Notes under the pieces: generated by a model
The model's input: the letters and a program-made list of their open reading frames with translations, nothing else
The model's database searches: none
What the model was told of the DNA's origin: nothing
Assembly: GCA_016758965.1 (NCBI GenBank)
Contig: JAEPRB010000031.1
Coordinates: 1 to 64,000 of the forward strand
Direction of reading: 5' to 3'
Source: Circinella minor
Taxonomy: Eukaryota; Mucoromycota; Mucoromycetes; Mucorales; Lichtheimiaceae
DNA: 64,000 nt
Position numbers and translations under genes: made by a program
In this document: one piece after another, positions 1-12,098 of the stretch
How the letters are laid out: the number at the start of each line of letters is the position of its first letter
How positions within the stretch are numbered: position 1 is the stretch's first letter

Positions 1-344
1 CATTATTATTTTTTTGCTCTTTCTCCCTTAAAATTTTCTCTCTCACACTCGCCTCTCACATTTTTTTAAAATCTTAAAATCCGCAAAACACACACACACA
101 CACACATACTATTATCATCTTCCTTTTACAAAGGAAGATGTTGAGTTTTAGAGTATAAAAATGGATACATAAATTTGTAATGCCCGATAGATCGTTCATT
201 TTTTTTCTTTGATTTGATATCTTCTTTCTTTTTTTCCTTTTAATTCTATTGTTAAATAATTGAACTCCACTAAGAAATTTATTAAAAAGAAAGAAAGGAA
301 AAAAAAAAAAGTTAATATAATAATAGTTATAAATTATTGTTATC

Positions 345-3100
345 ATGTCAACAATTGCTTATGTTGACAACCCACCACCAAAATATATTGATCAAGCAAG
401 ATCTGAAATTCAGCGATTCCCTGATTATGTACGATCTTACTTTTCAGAGATGTTACCAATTCTTAAATGGTTACCCAAATATAACTTAATGTGGTTATGG
501 GGTGATCTCATTTGTGGATGTACTGTAGGTGCGATTGTAGTACCACAATCTATGGCATATGGTAAATAATAATAATAACAATAATGATTTATGTTACATA
601 TATATATATATATATATATTATCTTTTTTTTTTGTGAAGTCTCTAAACTGACATTTTTATGTTACATTAAAAGCCAAAATTGCTTCTCTTCCACCCGAAT
701 ATGGTCTTTATTCCAGTTTTGTTGGTGTTGTCATTTATACATTCCTGGGAACATCCAAAGATATTAGTATTGGTAAGGAAGTTAGTTTGATCTTCTTAAT
801 TATTATTCTTAAAGAAAATTCGAGATCAGCTCCTTTTTTTTTTCATAATGTTATGCATATTACGCATATATCTAACAATTTAGGGATGATCGATTACATA
901 CATATATATATATAGGCACTACTGCTATCATGTCTTTAATGGTGAGCCAAATATTCATTGGTATTCAATCAAGTCCGGAGTTTCAATCTGGAGAATGGAC
1001 AACCCATCAATTTGCTGTTACCATGGCATTATTTGCTGGACTGATCTCACTTGGATTAAGTGTACTTCGGTTGGGAATCTTATTCCATTTCATTTGTCAA
1101 CCTGCTGTTGCTGGTTTTATGGCAGGAAGTGGTTTGACTATTGTCATTAATCAATTTGGTAAAATATTTGGTGTTCCTAATATTGATACCACTGAAGCCC
1201 CTTATTTGGTTTTTGGCAAGACATTAATCCATTTAAACCACAGTACTGTTGATGCAATTTTTGGTGTGCTCACATTAATCTGGCTCTATGGTGTTCGTTA
1301 TTTATGTACCAAGCTTACACATCGTTATCCAAAACATGCTCTCAAATTCTTCTTTTTTAATATTAGTCGTAATGTAGTAGTGATTGTTGTTACAACATTT
1401 TTGTCTTGGGTTATCAATCATTTTGGTCCATATGAAAAAAGTCCATTTGGTATCCTCGGACCTGTTCCACCCGGATTTCAACTTATGGGTGTACCAAAAA
1501 TTGATTCAGGCTTGGTATCTGCAATTATGCCTAATATTCCGAGTGTAGTAACATTACTTATTATGGAACATTGTTCTATTGCTACAAGTTTGGGTAAACA
1601 ATTTGATTATCGAAGTAAGCTTTTTTTTTTTTTATTCTAGCTTTTTGGGATTTTAGAACAATCATAATAATCTTTCGTTTTTTTTTTCTTTCTTTCTTTC
1701 TTTACTATAAAATAATAGTCAACGTAAATCAAGAAATTTTGACGATTGGCTTAACCAATATTTTTGGGTCTTTTTTTTCTGCTTATCCTTCAACGGGAAG
1801 TTTTTCTCGATCCGCCGTCACATCCAAATCTGGAGCAAGAACTCCTTTATTGAATGTTTTTGTGGCTATCATCGTTGTTTTGGCTCTTTATGCATTAACT
1901 CCTGCTTTTCAATATATACCCAATGCAAGTCTTGCAGCCATTATTACTCACGCTGTTACTGATTTAATCGTGGGTCCATCCGTTTGGAGACGATTTTGGC
2001 GTTATCATCCATCCGAATTAGTGATTTTTGCTGCAGCCTATATTATTTCACTCTTTACACGTATTGATGTCAGTGTTTATGTGCCAGTAGGATTATCATT
2101 GATTGTACAACTTTATCGAAGTGCTCGACCTGAATATGCCATTTTGGGTTGTGTAAAAATGGATAATACATTGTCCATTAACAATGAAAAAAAGCAAGAC
2201 ATTGATAATGATGATGATAACGAAGGAATTTCCTATGATGGTAATGATGATGGATTCGACGATTGTCGATTTTTTTCATTTACTCATTCAACACTTGGAC
2301 ATTGTGTCCATCCCATTGCTCCTGGTATTGTGGCTTTTCAACCTCGGGAAAATATGTTGTTTGAAAACTCAGTTTATTATACCGAAAAATTGATGGATGA
2401 AATCAGAAGTACGACACGCCGTGGTAAACCACTTGCTGAAAAAATGGGAGATCGACCATGGAATGATACAGGTGATATGGGAAAAGGAAGAGATAAACCT
2501 ATATTAAGAGCGATCATTATGGATTTATCTGGTGTCCATCAAATGGATTATTCGGCGACAGAAGATCTCAAGGCAGCAGTAAAACAAGCAGATCGGTATT
2601 CAGGAAGGTCCATTCCATGGTATTTTGTTTTAAATGATTCGATGGCTGTACGAAAAGGATTATTGTATGGTGGATTTGGTACACAACGACGCAAAGCAGG
2701 AGGTCCTTTCCGTTCTGATCTCAAGAAAAATAAGAAGGATTTAAAAGACCCTAATAAGAAAGATGCTAAATCGAAAAAACAAGACACTGATATCGTTGAT
2801 ATGAAAAAGGATATCAAGATAGACAAGCAAAAACAAGAAGATAAAACTAATACTTTAGAACCAAAATCATTATCCGACAATCAAGATTCAAGCTGTTGGC
2901 CGCAACAGCAACAACAACACTTGTGTAATTATAATCGTATAAATCAAATCGATGATATATATCCCTATTTTTTTGTCAGTATGAATGATGCTGCTCGTGC
3001 TGCTTATATCAATAACATTGATATCATGTCACCGGATCAATCTGAACACAACACACCTTCAGTAATTGATGAGGAAAATGGAAGAGAATTACAGCAATAA
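345..3100 (+). CDS. SulP-family sulfate permease (SUL1/SUL2-like)
   Basis: Plasma-membrane sulfate/H+ symporter that supplies sulfate for assimilation. Four exons fit one frame: 345-561, 674-772, 916-1614 and 1719-3100, giving about 798 residues, within the usual size of fungal sulfate permeases. The N-terminal half carries SulP hallmarks: [20 protein letters not shown] split over exons 1-2, then GTSKDISIG, and the [12 protein letters not shown] signature near residue 360. Multiple hydrophobic helices run to about residue 470. A cytoplasmic STAS domain follows, with [19 protein letters not shown] as its core strand-helix; it is interrupted by acidic (around residue 490-510) and Lys/Asp-rich low-complexity inserts. 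The start is the first ATG, 3' of a purine-rich leader. The family call is firm; sulfate rather than another oxyanion is inferred from similarity to fungal members. Confidence 0.93.
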
Positions 3101-4768
3101 GGACTATCTATTTAAAATGATAATGATTTATATATTTATTCTTTTTCCCAATATTTTTGTACATATTACCGCTATTACTATTACTATTACTACTATTATT
3201 ATTATTTATTATTATAATTACCCACCTATTTATAATTCATGATTTTTGCTTGTATATATACATATACTGATATAAATTATAAATATCTGTTTTATTACTT
3301 TGTTTTATCGCTATGGTTACATAAAAAGTGTTTTTAATTTTCTTAATTACAAACTATTACGTATTTAATCGATTTATAAATATAATTACAAAATCTGCTA
3401 GCATATCTTAATAATAAAAATTTATTTTCCTTTTATTTTTTTTTAATCGTTAATATATGATGGGTATCTGATGTATGTAGTATAAAACCCACTCTTTTAT
3501 CATCCATGCTTTTTTTTATGTCTGATACGTAAGCAAAAAACATGAGAGGTATATCTACATACACCAGGACAATTTATACTTTTCTTCTAATTCACTGAAA
3601 TTCTCCCTAAACGGAGATATATTACAGTAGGTAATTCGTTATTCCCATGATTTATTTATTCATCAACCTACCGCTCTGTAAGATATCTGTGATCTATTTC
3701 TATACGTCTTACTATTCTAGAAGAATTTATTCGTTACTTGAATTACCTGTATATTTAAATATCTGAAATATCATTATGGAGTAAAATGATACTAGCTACG
3801 TACAGTATTCATGACGATAAGTTGACTTTATATGTCATTCAGGAGGGCAACCATCATTAGTTATATATGAAAAAACAAGCTGTTTATCAAAATATAATCT
3901 ATTGTTAACTCTGGTACACATGTATTGAATATCATATTAGGTTTGATTTTGCAAAGGGTAAGAATTACTACGGACACTTCCAAAACATACTATATTAGGC
4001 AATTTCAATTCTTACGGACACCCTACTTTTATATTTTTTTTTCAAAGGCACACAACAATCTGATATAATTACGTGGTATACAACCATTTATACACTTTCT
4101 TCTATACAGTTATTATCAGAGCTCAACGTTTTATGAATAACATTCAATATGTCTTAGCTTTTCCCGCTATATTGTCATGTACACAACTGAGAGCTGTAGT
4201 CCATATGAAGACAAGACAAAAACAAGGAATATTGTATACTTTTATTGCTAGATATAAGCGGTCAAATAAACGCTATTGGTGTTGATAATGCTGTTACTAT
4301 AATTTATATGGTCTAAGAACTTCTTTGGTACCTTTTTATTTGTTGGGTGTCCGTAGCAATTCCCGTAAAAAATATAAGCTACATTGGGCTTTCGAATACC
4401 AAAAAGAACAAGTGGTTGTGGTATATGGGTGCTGGTGTCATAGTAACATAAGTAAATAATATAGAAATATGAAATTGCTAGGTGAACTATTCGATTCATA
4501 TTATAGTTGAAAGAAAAAAACGAATACTTGAGGCTTATCCCCCATCTGCACCTATTTATTTTCATTATACTACAAGAAAAAAGAATTGTATGGGAGTATT
4601 AAGTGGGATAAGCTCATTTTGGACCTCTTTTGTTGTATATATTAGATGATTTTCAAAGTCAGAATAAAACACACCAATAATCAATGCCAAAGTAGAGTTC
4701 TATTACAGTTCGCGTTTAAAAGAACTTCATCACCTCTCTCTTTTTTTTTTTTTAAATACATATATAAA
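3101..4768. other. Intergenic region, AT-rich, with one MITE-like unit
   Basis: No gene recognised over about 1.67 kb. The first part is TAT/ATT-rich 3' flank of the sulfate permease. The part from about 3960 to 4365 has inverted ends and is listed separately. Short open frames on both strands (for example 4248-4565 on the minus strand) have no recognisable domains and biased composition, so they are not called. A T-rich tract at 4740-4753 lies just upstream of the p24 start. Confidence 0.6.
3962..4362. mobile_element. Putative ~400-bp MITE-like element with 16-bp inverted ends
   Basis: The left end, gaattactacggacac at 3962-3977, is matched in inverted orientation at 4347-4362 (15 of 16 positions after reverse complement). 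A related direct copy, aattcttacggacac, lies inside the left end at about 4008-4022. The interior has no recognisable transposase. Ends of this kind are typical of short non-autonomous DNA transposons. No clear target duplication was identified, so the exact borders are uncertain. Confidence 0.45.
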
Positions 4769-5503
4769 ATGGCACATCAAGCACGTTTTGCTTCGTTGTC
4801 GTTATTCATTAGTTTTTTATTGGTACTCTTTTTAACACCATCATCAACCAATGCAACTGCATTAACTTATAATGTTGCAGCTAATGAAAAAGCATGCTTT
4901 TATCTTTGGGCTGATACACCAGGCAAAAAAGTCGGATTCTATTTTGCTGTAAGTTTGATGGAAAGAAAAAAAAAAGAATAATAATTAATTCTAATTTATT
5001 TGATGAAAAAAAAAAAAAAGGTACAATCAGGAGGATCGTTCGATATTGACTTTGCGGTTCAAGACCCAAGAGACAAAATTGTAGTAGATGGACAAAAGTC
5101 ACGACAAGGCGACTATGTATTTACTGCTAATTATGTTGGAGAATATTCTTTCTGTTTCTCTAATGATATGTCTACTTTTGCTGAAAAATTGGTCGACTTT
5201 GAAATTACTTTGGAACATGAAGTTAGACCTAATTATCAAAAGTCAAGTTCTTCATCACAACCTCCAGAAACACTTAGTTCTATGGAAGAATCTTTATTCC
5301 GTCTTTCTGGATCGTTAACAAGTGTAGCACGTACTCAAAAATATTTCAGAACGCGTGAAAATCGTAATTCAAGTACTGTAATTTCTACTGAAAATAGAAT
5401 CTTTTGGTTTGCTTTATTGGAAAGTGTTGCTATTATTGTTATGGCTGGATTACAAGTCTTTGTAGTTAGAAACTTTTTCAGTGTTAAAAAGGGTGGTGTA
5501 TAA
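4769..5503 (+). CDS. p24/EMP24 family cargo receptor (TMED-like, gamma-type)
   Basis: Type I membrane protein of COPI/COPII vesicles that helps sort cargo between ER and Golgi. Two exons, 4769-4948 and 5021-5503, make about 220 residues, the normal p24 length. In order: a signal peptide (hydrophobic run LFISFLLVLFL), a GOLD domain with the paired cysteines in KACFYLW and YSFCFSND, the motif VQSGGSFDIDFAVQDP at the exon junction, a predicted coiled coil, a C-terminal transmembrane helix (FALLESVAIIVMAGLQVFVV) and a short tail RNFFSVKKGGV with the Phe-Phe COPII motif and nearby lysines. The tail is not a strict KKXX. The gamma-subfamily assignment rests on the SGGSFDIDF stretch and is tentative. 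Confidence 0.9.
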
Positions 5504-5648
5504 TAAATAAATTTATTATTTTATATTATTATTATTATTATTATTATTATCTACTACGGTTTAAAATCATCCATTTTTTGGTCCTTTTTTATTTAACTTT
5601 TTGGATTATCATAGTTGAATTATTATTATTATTACTATTATTATTATT

Positions 5649-7315
5649 TTACCATCCTCGCATGCCTCTACCAAATTTCTAAGAGATAAAGAAGAATTTC
5701 TTTTAGTAAAACTTTATCAAGTAAAATAATAATTTAAAAATTACCTTTCTTCCTCTTCCTTTAAATGTTACTCCAGGTTCATCATTAAAATCTCGTCTCT
5801 TTTCCCATTCAGGTACATAACTATCATTACGTCTTTCTCCTCCTTCTTTATTATAACTAGGTCGATAACTAGAGGATCGAATAGGACTACGACTTCTAGA
5901 ACGATCTCTACTATTATCCATTCTATGTCGTGATGATGATACTGGACTTTTTAATCTTTTTGATTCAGAAATAGACGGTGTTCGTGGTTTAATATGTTGT
6001 TCGGGTGAAAGACTATCACTTAAAACAGGTGATGCATGTCTTTCTTCTGATGATTCTTTTTGTAATGAAATAACAGATATTGCTGAACTAGAACTATGTC
6101 TACGATGATGACGTGTTTCTTTTTCTTGTTGTGGTATGGGTGATGGACTTTTACTTCTACTTATACTACGACGATGACGATGATGACTTGAACGTTTCTT
6201 TTTGTTACTACTACTACTACTCTTTTTCTTTTTATGTTCTTTTTTACTTTTCTTTTTACTTTTTCTCTTTTTACGTCTTTGTCTTTCTTCTTCACTACTA
6301 TCATCACTTTCTGAATCACTTGATTCACTATCAGATGAACTTGGAGATCGTGATCGTTTTTTACTTTTTTCTTTGTTATTTTCTCCATCTTTATTACCCT
6401 TGACTATATATACAATAAATGTTAAATTAGTATAAATAAGCTTTTTTTTGTTTTGTGTCTCCCATACTTATAACTCCCTATCACAAATAGATATCTATTT
6501 CTATTGTATCTTTCCTCCTTCATTGTTTACTCCTTGTCCCCTCCCTCATTTTTTTTTTCGCGTATACATAACGATAACCATTAGGAGATATATATATATA
6601 TATATAAATTTGTCAACTTACGTTTCACTCCAGGTGGTAACTTTAATACTAATTCTCCTGAATTAGCAATCATGACAGTTTGTAAAGGATGATCACGTTC
6701 ATCCACTTGTTCATTTTCAATGACTTGTACAACATCATAACCCGATACGACTCGACCAAAAACAACATGTTTTCCATCCAAATGAGGTGTTGGACGTGTT
6801 GTAATAAAGAATTGAGAAGATTGTGTATTAGGTCCACGGTTCGCCATACTTAATAAACCATGAGTAGTATGTTTTCTTGCAAACGATTCGTCTGAAAAAG
6901 TTGCACCATAAATACTTTCACCTCCTGAACCATTACGTCGCGTAAAATCACCACCTTGAATCATAAATCCTTTAATGATGCGATGAATAATGGATCCACG
7001 ATAATGAAGTGGCATATTACTTACTTTGCCTAAACCCATTTCACCTAAAATAAAAAATAATTTTAAATATTTATTGTTATATATATAATGAAATTATTCT
7101 TTACCTGTGCATAAGCAACGAAAGTTTTCTGCTGTTTTTGGTACTTCATCTTGAAAAAGTTCAATGACTATCCTACCAACTAATTTTTTTTTTAAAAGAG
7201 TTAACAAAGAATAAAAAATAAAAAAAAAAAGGTTTTTTTTTTCTTTAAAAAAAAACTTACTCCTTTTTCCGTCAATATCAATGTCAAAAAAGACCCGAGG
7301 ATTAATTCCCTTCAT
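5649..7315 (-). CDS. Cyclophilin peptidyl-prolyl isomerase with RS-rich tail (PPIG-like)
   Basis: Probable nuclear-speckle cyclophilin acting in pre-mRNA processing. Five exons on the minus strand: 7315-7261, 7179-7105, 7044-6622, 6403-5745 and 5678-5649, about 413 residues. The isomerase domain covers residues 8-175, with active-site R65, F70 and Q73 ([14 protein letters not shown]) and H136. The position of cyclophilin A Trp121 is His131 ([11 protein letters not shown]), as in the large SR-type cyclophilins that bind cyclosporin weakly. Residues 185-400 are Ser/Arg/Lys-rich with RSPS and SRSRSP runs, and the protein ends [17 protein letters not shown]. The last exon is only 30 nt but joins in phase. 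It is convergent with the p24 gene. Confidence 0.88.
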
Positions 7316-7752
7316 GTTATAATTAAAGGAGTAAAAAAAAAAAGCTCAAGTAATTAAAAAAAATAGGAAGAAAGATATACGGCTTTAAAACTTATAAGGT
7401 GACTGCTCTACTACCTAAAGAAAAAAAAAAAGAAGAAAAGAAAAAAAAAAAAAAAAGCTTATTATGTTTAAAACTTAAAATAGAATCAATCATAGTTCTT
7501 CTTTTTAACAATAAAGATAGAAAAGGTTCTATTCATGATATAAAAATATATTATAGATATTATACACTATAAATTTTAAAATATATATAAAAAAAAGTTA
7601 TTTTAAAACAAGTAGTTCGTCGATCCTTGCTTTCTTTTCTTAAAATGGTAATTTGTTAAAGAAACTTTAAATGTCAGATAAAGGAAGCAAAAATATCTCA
7701 TTTCTTTTATTACAACCAACATTATTAAAAAACACGTATATATACATTAATC
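7316..7752. promoter_or_regulatory. Shared divergent promoter region
   Basis: A 437-bp gap between the cyclophilin start (minus strand) and the VMA21-like start (plus strand). It is rich in A and T runs, including A-rich blocks at about 7333-7345 and 7440-7456. No specific factor site could be supported, but its position makes it the promoter of both genes. Confidence 0.4.
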
Positions 7753-8115
7753 ATGTCAAGTAGTAATAATATCCAATCAACACAAGGAAGATTACCATTA
7801 GGTTCAGATAAACAAGCAGGAGCAGTAGGTTTTTCTGTAATCATCAAGTTAATTTTTTTTACTTTGGCCATGTTTATTTTACCCATTGGAACATATTATT
7901 ATACAGTTAATGGAATATTTGAAGGTAAAAAGATTTTATATACATAATCAAATAATGAGAAAGAAAATAACTTAATATATATATATATATATATAGGTAA
8001 CGGAACATATGCAGCAGGAGCAGCTGCGGGAATGGCAAATTTAGTTGCGGTTGGATATATTTTAGCAGCAGTATTAGAAGACAAGAATAATGACAAGAAG
8101 GATAAGAAAGAATAA
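7753..8115 (+). CDS. VMA21: VMA21-like V-ATPase assembly factor
   Basis: Small ER membrane protein that helps assemble the V0 sector of the vacuolar H+-ATPase. Two exons, 7753-7924 and 7997-8115, give 96 residues, in the normal VMA21 range. The protein shows the expected two-helix hairpin: VIIKLIFFTLAMFILPIGTY, a short lumenal loop (YTVNGIFEGNGTYAAG), then ANLVAVGYILAAVLED. The lysine-rich tail ends KDKKE, which fits a KxKxx ER-retrieval signal as in yeast Vma21. The intron ends in an (AT)n tract. Confidence 0.9.
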
Positions 8116-8552
8116 ATGAAAACTCCTTAACTTCTTCCAATTCTCCTAAAAAAAAAAAAAAGAATATGGAGCCTAAATAAGTTTCCTTATAATTTTTGGG
8201 GGGAGGGGGACGGAAATGTATATGATCTACCCTTTCTGTTTTCTTTTCTCTCTATAATTTTCATTTCCTCCCCAACCTATTCCTTCTTTACACCTCCTCT
8301 TCTTCCTCTCTCTCTCCCCCCATATATATATTCCCCTTTTCTTTTTCCTTGTCCTCGGAACAAAACAAAACAAAAAAAAATAGTTGTACCTGTCAGCCAT
8401 GACCCTGAATTAAGCTTTTTCTTTTTTTTTTTAAAAAAATAAATAAATAAATAATATATCATAAAAAATTTAGTAATTGTTTTTTCTTTTGTTTCTTTTT
8501 TACCTTTTAAACTTTTTTTTTTTTTTTATACTTTTTATTTATTATTATACAC
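8116..8552. other. Intergenic, pyrimidine-rich
   Basis: A 437-bp spacer with C/T-rich blocks (about 8270-8350) and T runs just upstream of the next start. The C/T block is a common fungal promoter composition. No gene seen. Confidence 0.5.
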
Positions 8553-9809
8553 ATGACTAGAGACTTTGTAACAGTCGATTATTTTTCTCATCATTGGGAT
8601 GCTTCAGATCTTGGATGTGCATCTCAAGAACTTAAACGTCAAATATCTCAAGTACAACGTAAAATCATGATAGTAGATGATAATTTAGAACAACAACATA
8701 ATTCATTACGTCAATGGGGTCTTGGTTCATCTAAATCAACAAGTCGTATCTTATCTTCATTAAATAAAGATAAACATCGATTATTAAGTGATGAATATCG
8801 GTTGGCTCGATTAGAAAATATTTCTTGGCGTCAATTTAAAGCAAGTCATCCCAAGGCACCTAAAATTGATCCTATTGATATTAATTGGCAAAAAAATTCA
8901 GATGTCATTTGGTTATATGGTCCATTATTTCGACGAGATGAAAATGATACAGAATTTGAAAAAAGACTTGGTTGTATTACTACTACTACTACAACAACAA
9001 CATCATCATCATCATCAACATTAAAACCAGCATTATCAAAACGTAATTTATCAAAAGAAGAATACGTTGAAAGAATATTAGGAAAAAATACTTTAAAAAA
9101 ATATAAACGACGAAGTTTTCCTGTGGATCATCAATTTCATAGTGAATCATTCGATTTTATAAACAATAATGATAATAACGACGACAGCAACAGCAGAATA
9201 ATACAATCAAAAAGAAAACTTCGATTTAAACCAGACGTTTTGGAATTCATTTATCATGCAGATGTACCCCTTCAGATGAAACATCCATATCCTTCACGAG
9301 GTCGTTCTGAATTAACATCGACACGCTCAAGTAAAAATATATCATCAGCAGCACAAAGAGCAAAAGCTTTATTATTAGCAGCTCGTTCAAAAAACAAGTC
9401 AACAACAACTTTATCGCCACCGTCATCACCACCACCTATTAAACAAGCACCTATTATGCCACCAAGTCCTCCTTTATCTCCTTCAGATGAAGGATATATC
9501 AAAGTTAAAAATTCTAATGAACAGAAAATACATATTACTATTCATGACAAAAGTAATGTTCATATAAAAACAACAGAACAAGCAGCTGTAGGATGGTGGT
9601 CTACATGGTCATTTTATTCAGTACCACCAGTACCAGAAGAAACAGTAGAAGAAGAATTATTATCTTCAGGAGTAGAAACTATTCCAGGCCTTTGTGCAAA
9701 TCTTGTTTCATTATCAGCTGAAGTACTTACGTTAATGGGTACAGTGGCAATATATAAAGGAGTTAGTTATGGATTAGGATGTCCAACATCACAACAACAA
9801 AAACAATAA
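8553..9809 (+). CDS. DUF1752 (AreA GATA-like) domain protein, possible PP1 regulator
   Basis: Intronless, 418 residues. The N-terminus resembles the fungal AreA GATA-like/DUF1752 domain: VDYFSHHWDASDLG near residue 10 and LARLENISWRQF near residue 87, separated by a coiled-coil-prone insert. A second block, KRKLRFKPDVLEFI at residues 220-233, contains KLRF (222-225), which fits the RVxF PP1-docking pattern and recalls the Reg1 family of glucose-repression phosphatase targeting subunits. Between these are Thr-, Ser-, Asn- and Pro-rich low-complexity tracts (TTTTTTTT about 145-152; SPPSSPPP about 288). The C-terminus WWSTWSFYSVPPVPEE and a hydrophobic helix are conserved-looking but unassigned. 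The PP1 role is inference. Confidence 0.65.
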   Translation: MTRDFVTVDYFSHHWDASDLGCASQELKRQISQVQRKIMIVDDNLEQQHNSLRQWGLGSSKSTSRILSSLNKDKHRLLSDEYRLARLENISWRQFKASHPKAPKIDPIDINWQKNSDVIWLYGPLFRRDENDTEFEKRLGCITTTTTTTTSSSSSTLKPALSKRNLSKEEYVERILGKNTLKKYKRRSFPVDHQFHSESFDFINNNDNNDDSNSRIIQSKRKLRFKPDVLEFIYHADVPLQMKHPYPSRGRSELTSTRSSKNISSAAQRAKALLLAARSKNKSTTTLSPPSSPPPIKQAPIMPPSPPLSPSDEGYIKVKNSNEQKIHITIHDKSNVHIKTTEQAAVGWWSTWSFYSVPPVPEETVEEELLSSGVETIPGLCANLVSLSAEVLTLMGTVAIYKGVSYGLGCPTSQQQKQ

Positions 9810-11572
9810 TAACTTATCTCGATTTTTTAACCCAGCTATTGTGTTCCTGTTATTCAACAACTTCTTTTTTTTAAAAAAAAAAAAATAATCACCCTAAAAA
9901 AAAAACCACTCCCTCTCTTTCTAAGTACTATTATCATCTTCATGTAACTCAGTATCTCCTTTTAAAAACAAAAAAAAAAAAGCCAATGATAAAAAAAAAA
10001 AAAAGTTATTATTATTATTACTACTATCATAATATATACTATCGTTATTGGACATGATTTTAAAGATGTTATTATTACGTTTACATTTATTTTATTCTTG
10101 TCACTGTTACTATGATTATTAAAACTACTACTATTATTATATTTATACTCTTAAATCACGTTTTCTTATACTTATTACTCAATATTTGTTGTCTAATGAT
10201 ACTTTAACTGTAATCTTATTACCTTTTGTTGTTGAGGGGGGGGAGTGAAAAACCAGTAGTTGTTAGTTGATCATATTTTAATGTAACGTAGAAAAAATAA
10301 GAGTGGCAAAATGTTTATTACTTAGTAGTACTATTAACTATTAGCTATTTCTGAATAGTTACCAGTCATATCTACAAAAACGTTCTTGTTTTAAATATCT
10401 AGTATTTTTTTTTTACATTAATGAACTCCTTTCTTATTATTAGTTTTGGCTTTAATGGAAAGTAGTACTTGTATTCACTAAACCTGTTATTTTTTTTTGT
10501 TATATCAAATTAGAGCAACAGTACTCTTTTATAACAACGATAGCAAACCATTTTTTAAATTTATTATTTCATTAAAAAAAAAAATCAGGTCGACATTTCC
10601 ATTTTGACATATTTTGGTAAAGGACTCAGTCCAACGATGGACACATATCAGTTACATATACGCTATTACGCTACTTACAATAATAAGTTAATTATTTAGG
10701 TTACGAACAAAACGATGAATTATATTAAAAAAGCAACAACTATTAATACAATGGTTTCTTCCTTATTGATGTCTTTTAGTCAGAAATCCGTAAAAAAAAA
10801 AACATATTTATAAAAATAAATAAATTTAAATCATTGTATTGTTGGGTCTCTATATAAGAATGATATATAATATACACATAATAACCATAAATCCTATTAT
10901 TGTGCACAAACCAGGGTATAAAATTAGATATATATAATAGTTAACAATAATTTCTTCTGTGAGTTTATTTACTGTTATTTTCTCTCCCTAGAAATACTAA
11001 AAGAAGAACAAAAAATAAAAATATAGAAACATCTATTACCTAGTATATTTCTCACTGAAAACAATTAACTCCCTTCTTTTTTTTTTTCCCAAAATCTATT
11101 ATAGTCATACTTTAACCCCTTATAATCATAGAAGCTAAAAAAAAAAAGAGCACATAGGGTGTATATTCTTATCTCTCCTCGGAATCGGCCTAAAAAAGAT
11201 AGAAAGGAAATAAAGTATTACATATGCACATGACATATTCTAGATATTAAAAAACAAAAAAAGAAAAGAATGCATATAATGCAAATAATAACAATAATAA
11301 TAAAGCATAATTTACTAAATTATGCTTGATATATTAGACCTCTTTTTTCTTTTTTCTAACCAAAATATTATGCGCATGAACCCCTTATTTATTTTGAGCC
11401 CCCTATCATATATATATATTTTAGTACACAGACAAAAAGATTGAGAGAAAAAAAAAAAGAGGGGTGGGGCGCGGAAGTCTGTGGGGAAGTTTGTTTGGTT
11501 TAAAAAGAAAAAAAAAGAGGGGGGAGTGGGAAGAAGGTGTAAAAAATAAATGTATATCAATATGTCTACTTA

Positions 11573-11610
<38 letters not shown>

Positions 11611-12064
11611 AACATGACCAATTTATTGTTATTGATTGTTAATAACCAAAAAAAAAAAGTAACAGTCTAGTAGAACTAAGTGAAAAATTATTTCTATACG
11701 TACGGTAGACATATTTCCTAGCATAAGAATGGTACGTAGCTAGTATGTAAATAATGTACTTTCTTTTTCATGCGTTTATACTCATTATTACTTATATACC
11801 TGGTCAGATCGATCGAAAAAATAATAATAATAAGGAGGTTATTGTCATTCACTTATTGTTATTGGTGTAGTACGTATGTATTCTATAAATTTTATAAAAA
11901 AAAGATCATCAGATGCGGGTGTGGGGGTGGTCTGTTCTCACTTGATTAAAAAAAAACCACATTTCGAGGTTTTTTCATTTTCATTTTCATTTTTACAGCT
12001 TGACAACAACATGTTATTTTTATCACCATGACAATGTGTTTTCATATACTTTGTTTGGTTGTTG

Positions 12065-12098
<34 letters not shown>

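Noticed and set aside
4073..4565. Possible small genes on both strands in the 4-kb MITE-like unit
   Set aside because: No recognisable similarity, overlapping opposite-strand frames, and location within an inverted-end unit.
11421..11670. Open frames over the A34 tract encoding poly-Lys or poly-Phe
   Set aside because: They arise purely from homopolymers and show no domain or splice context.
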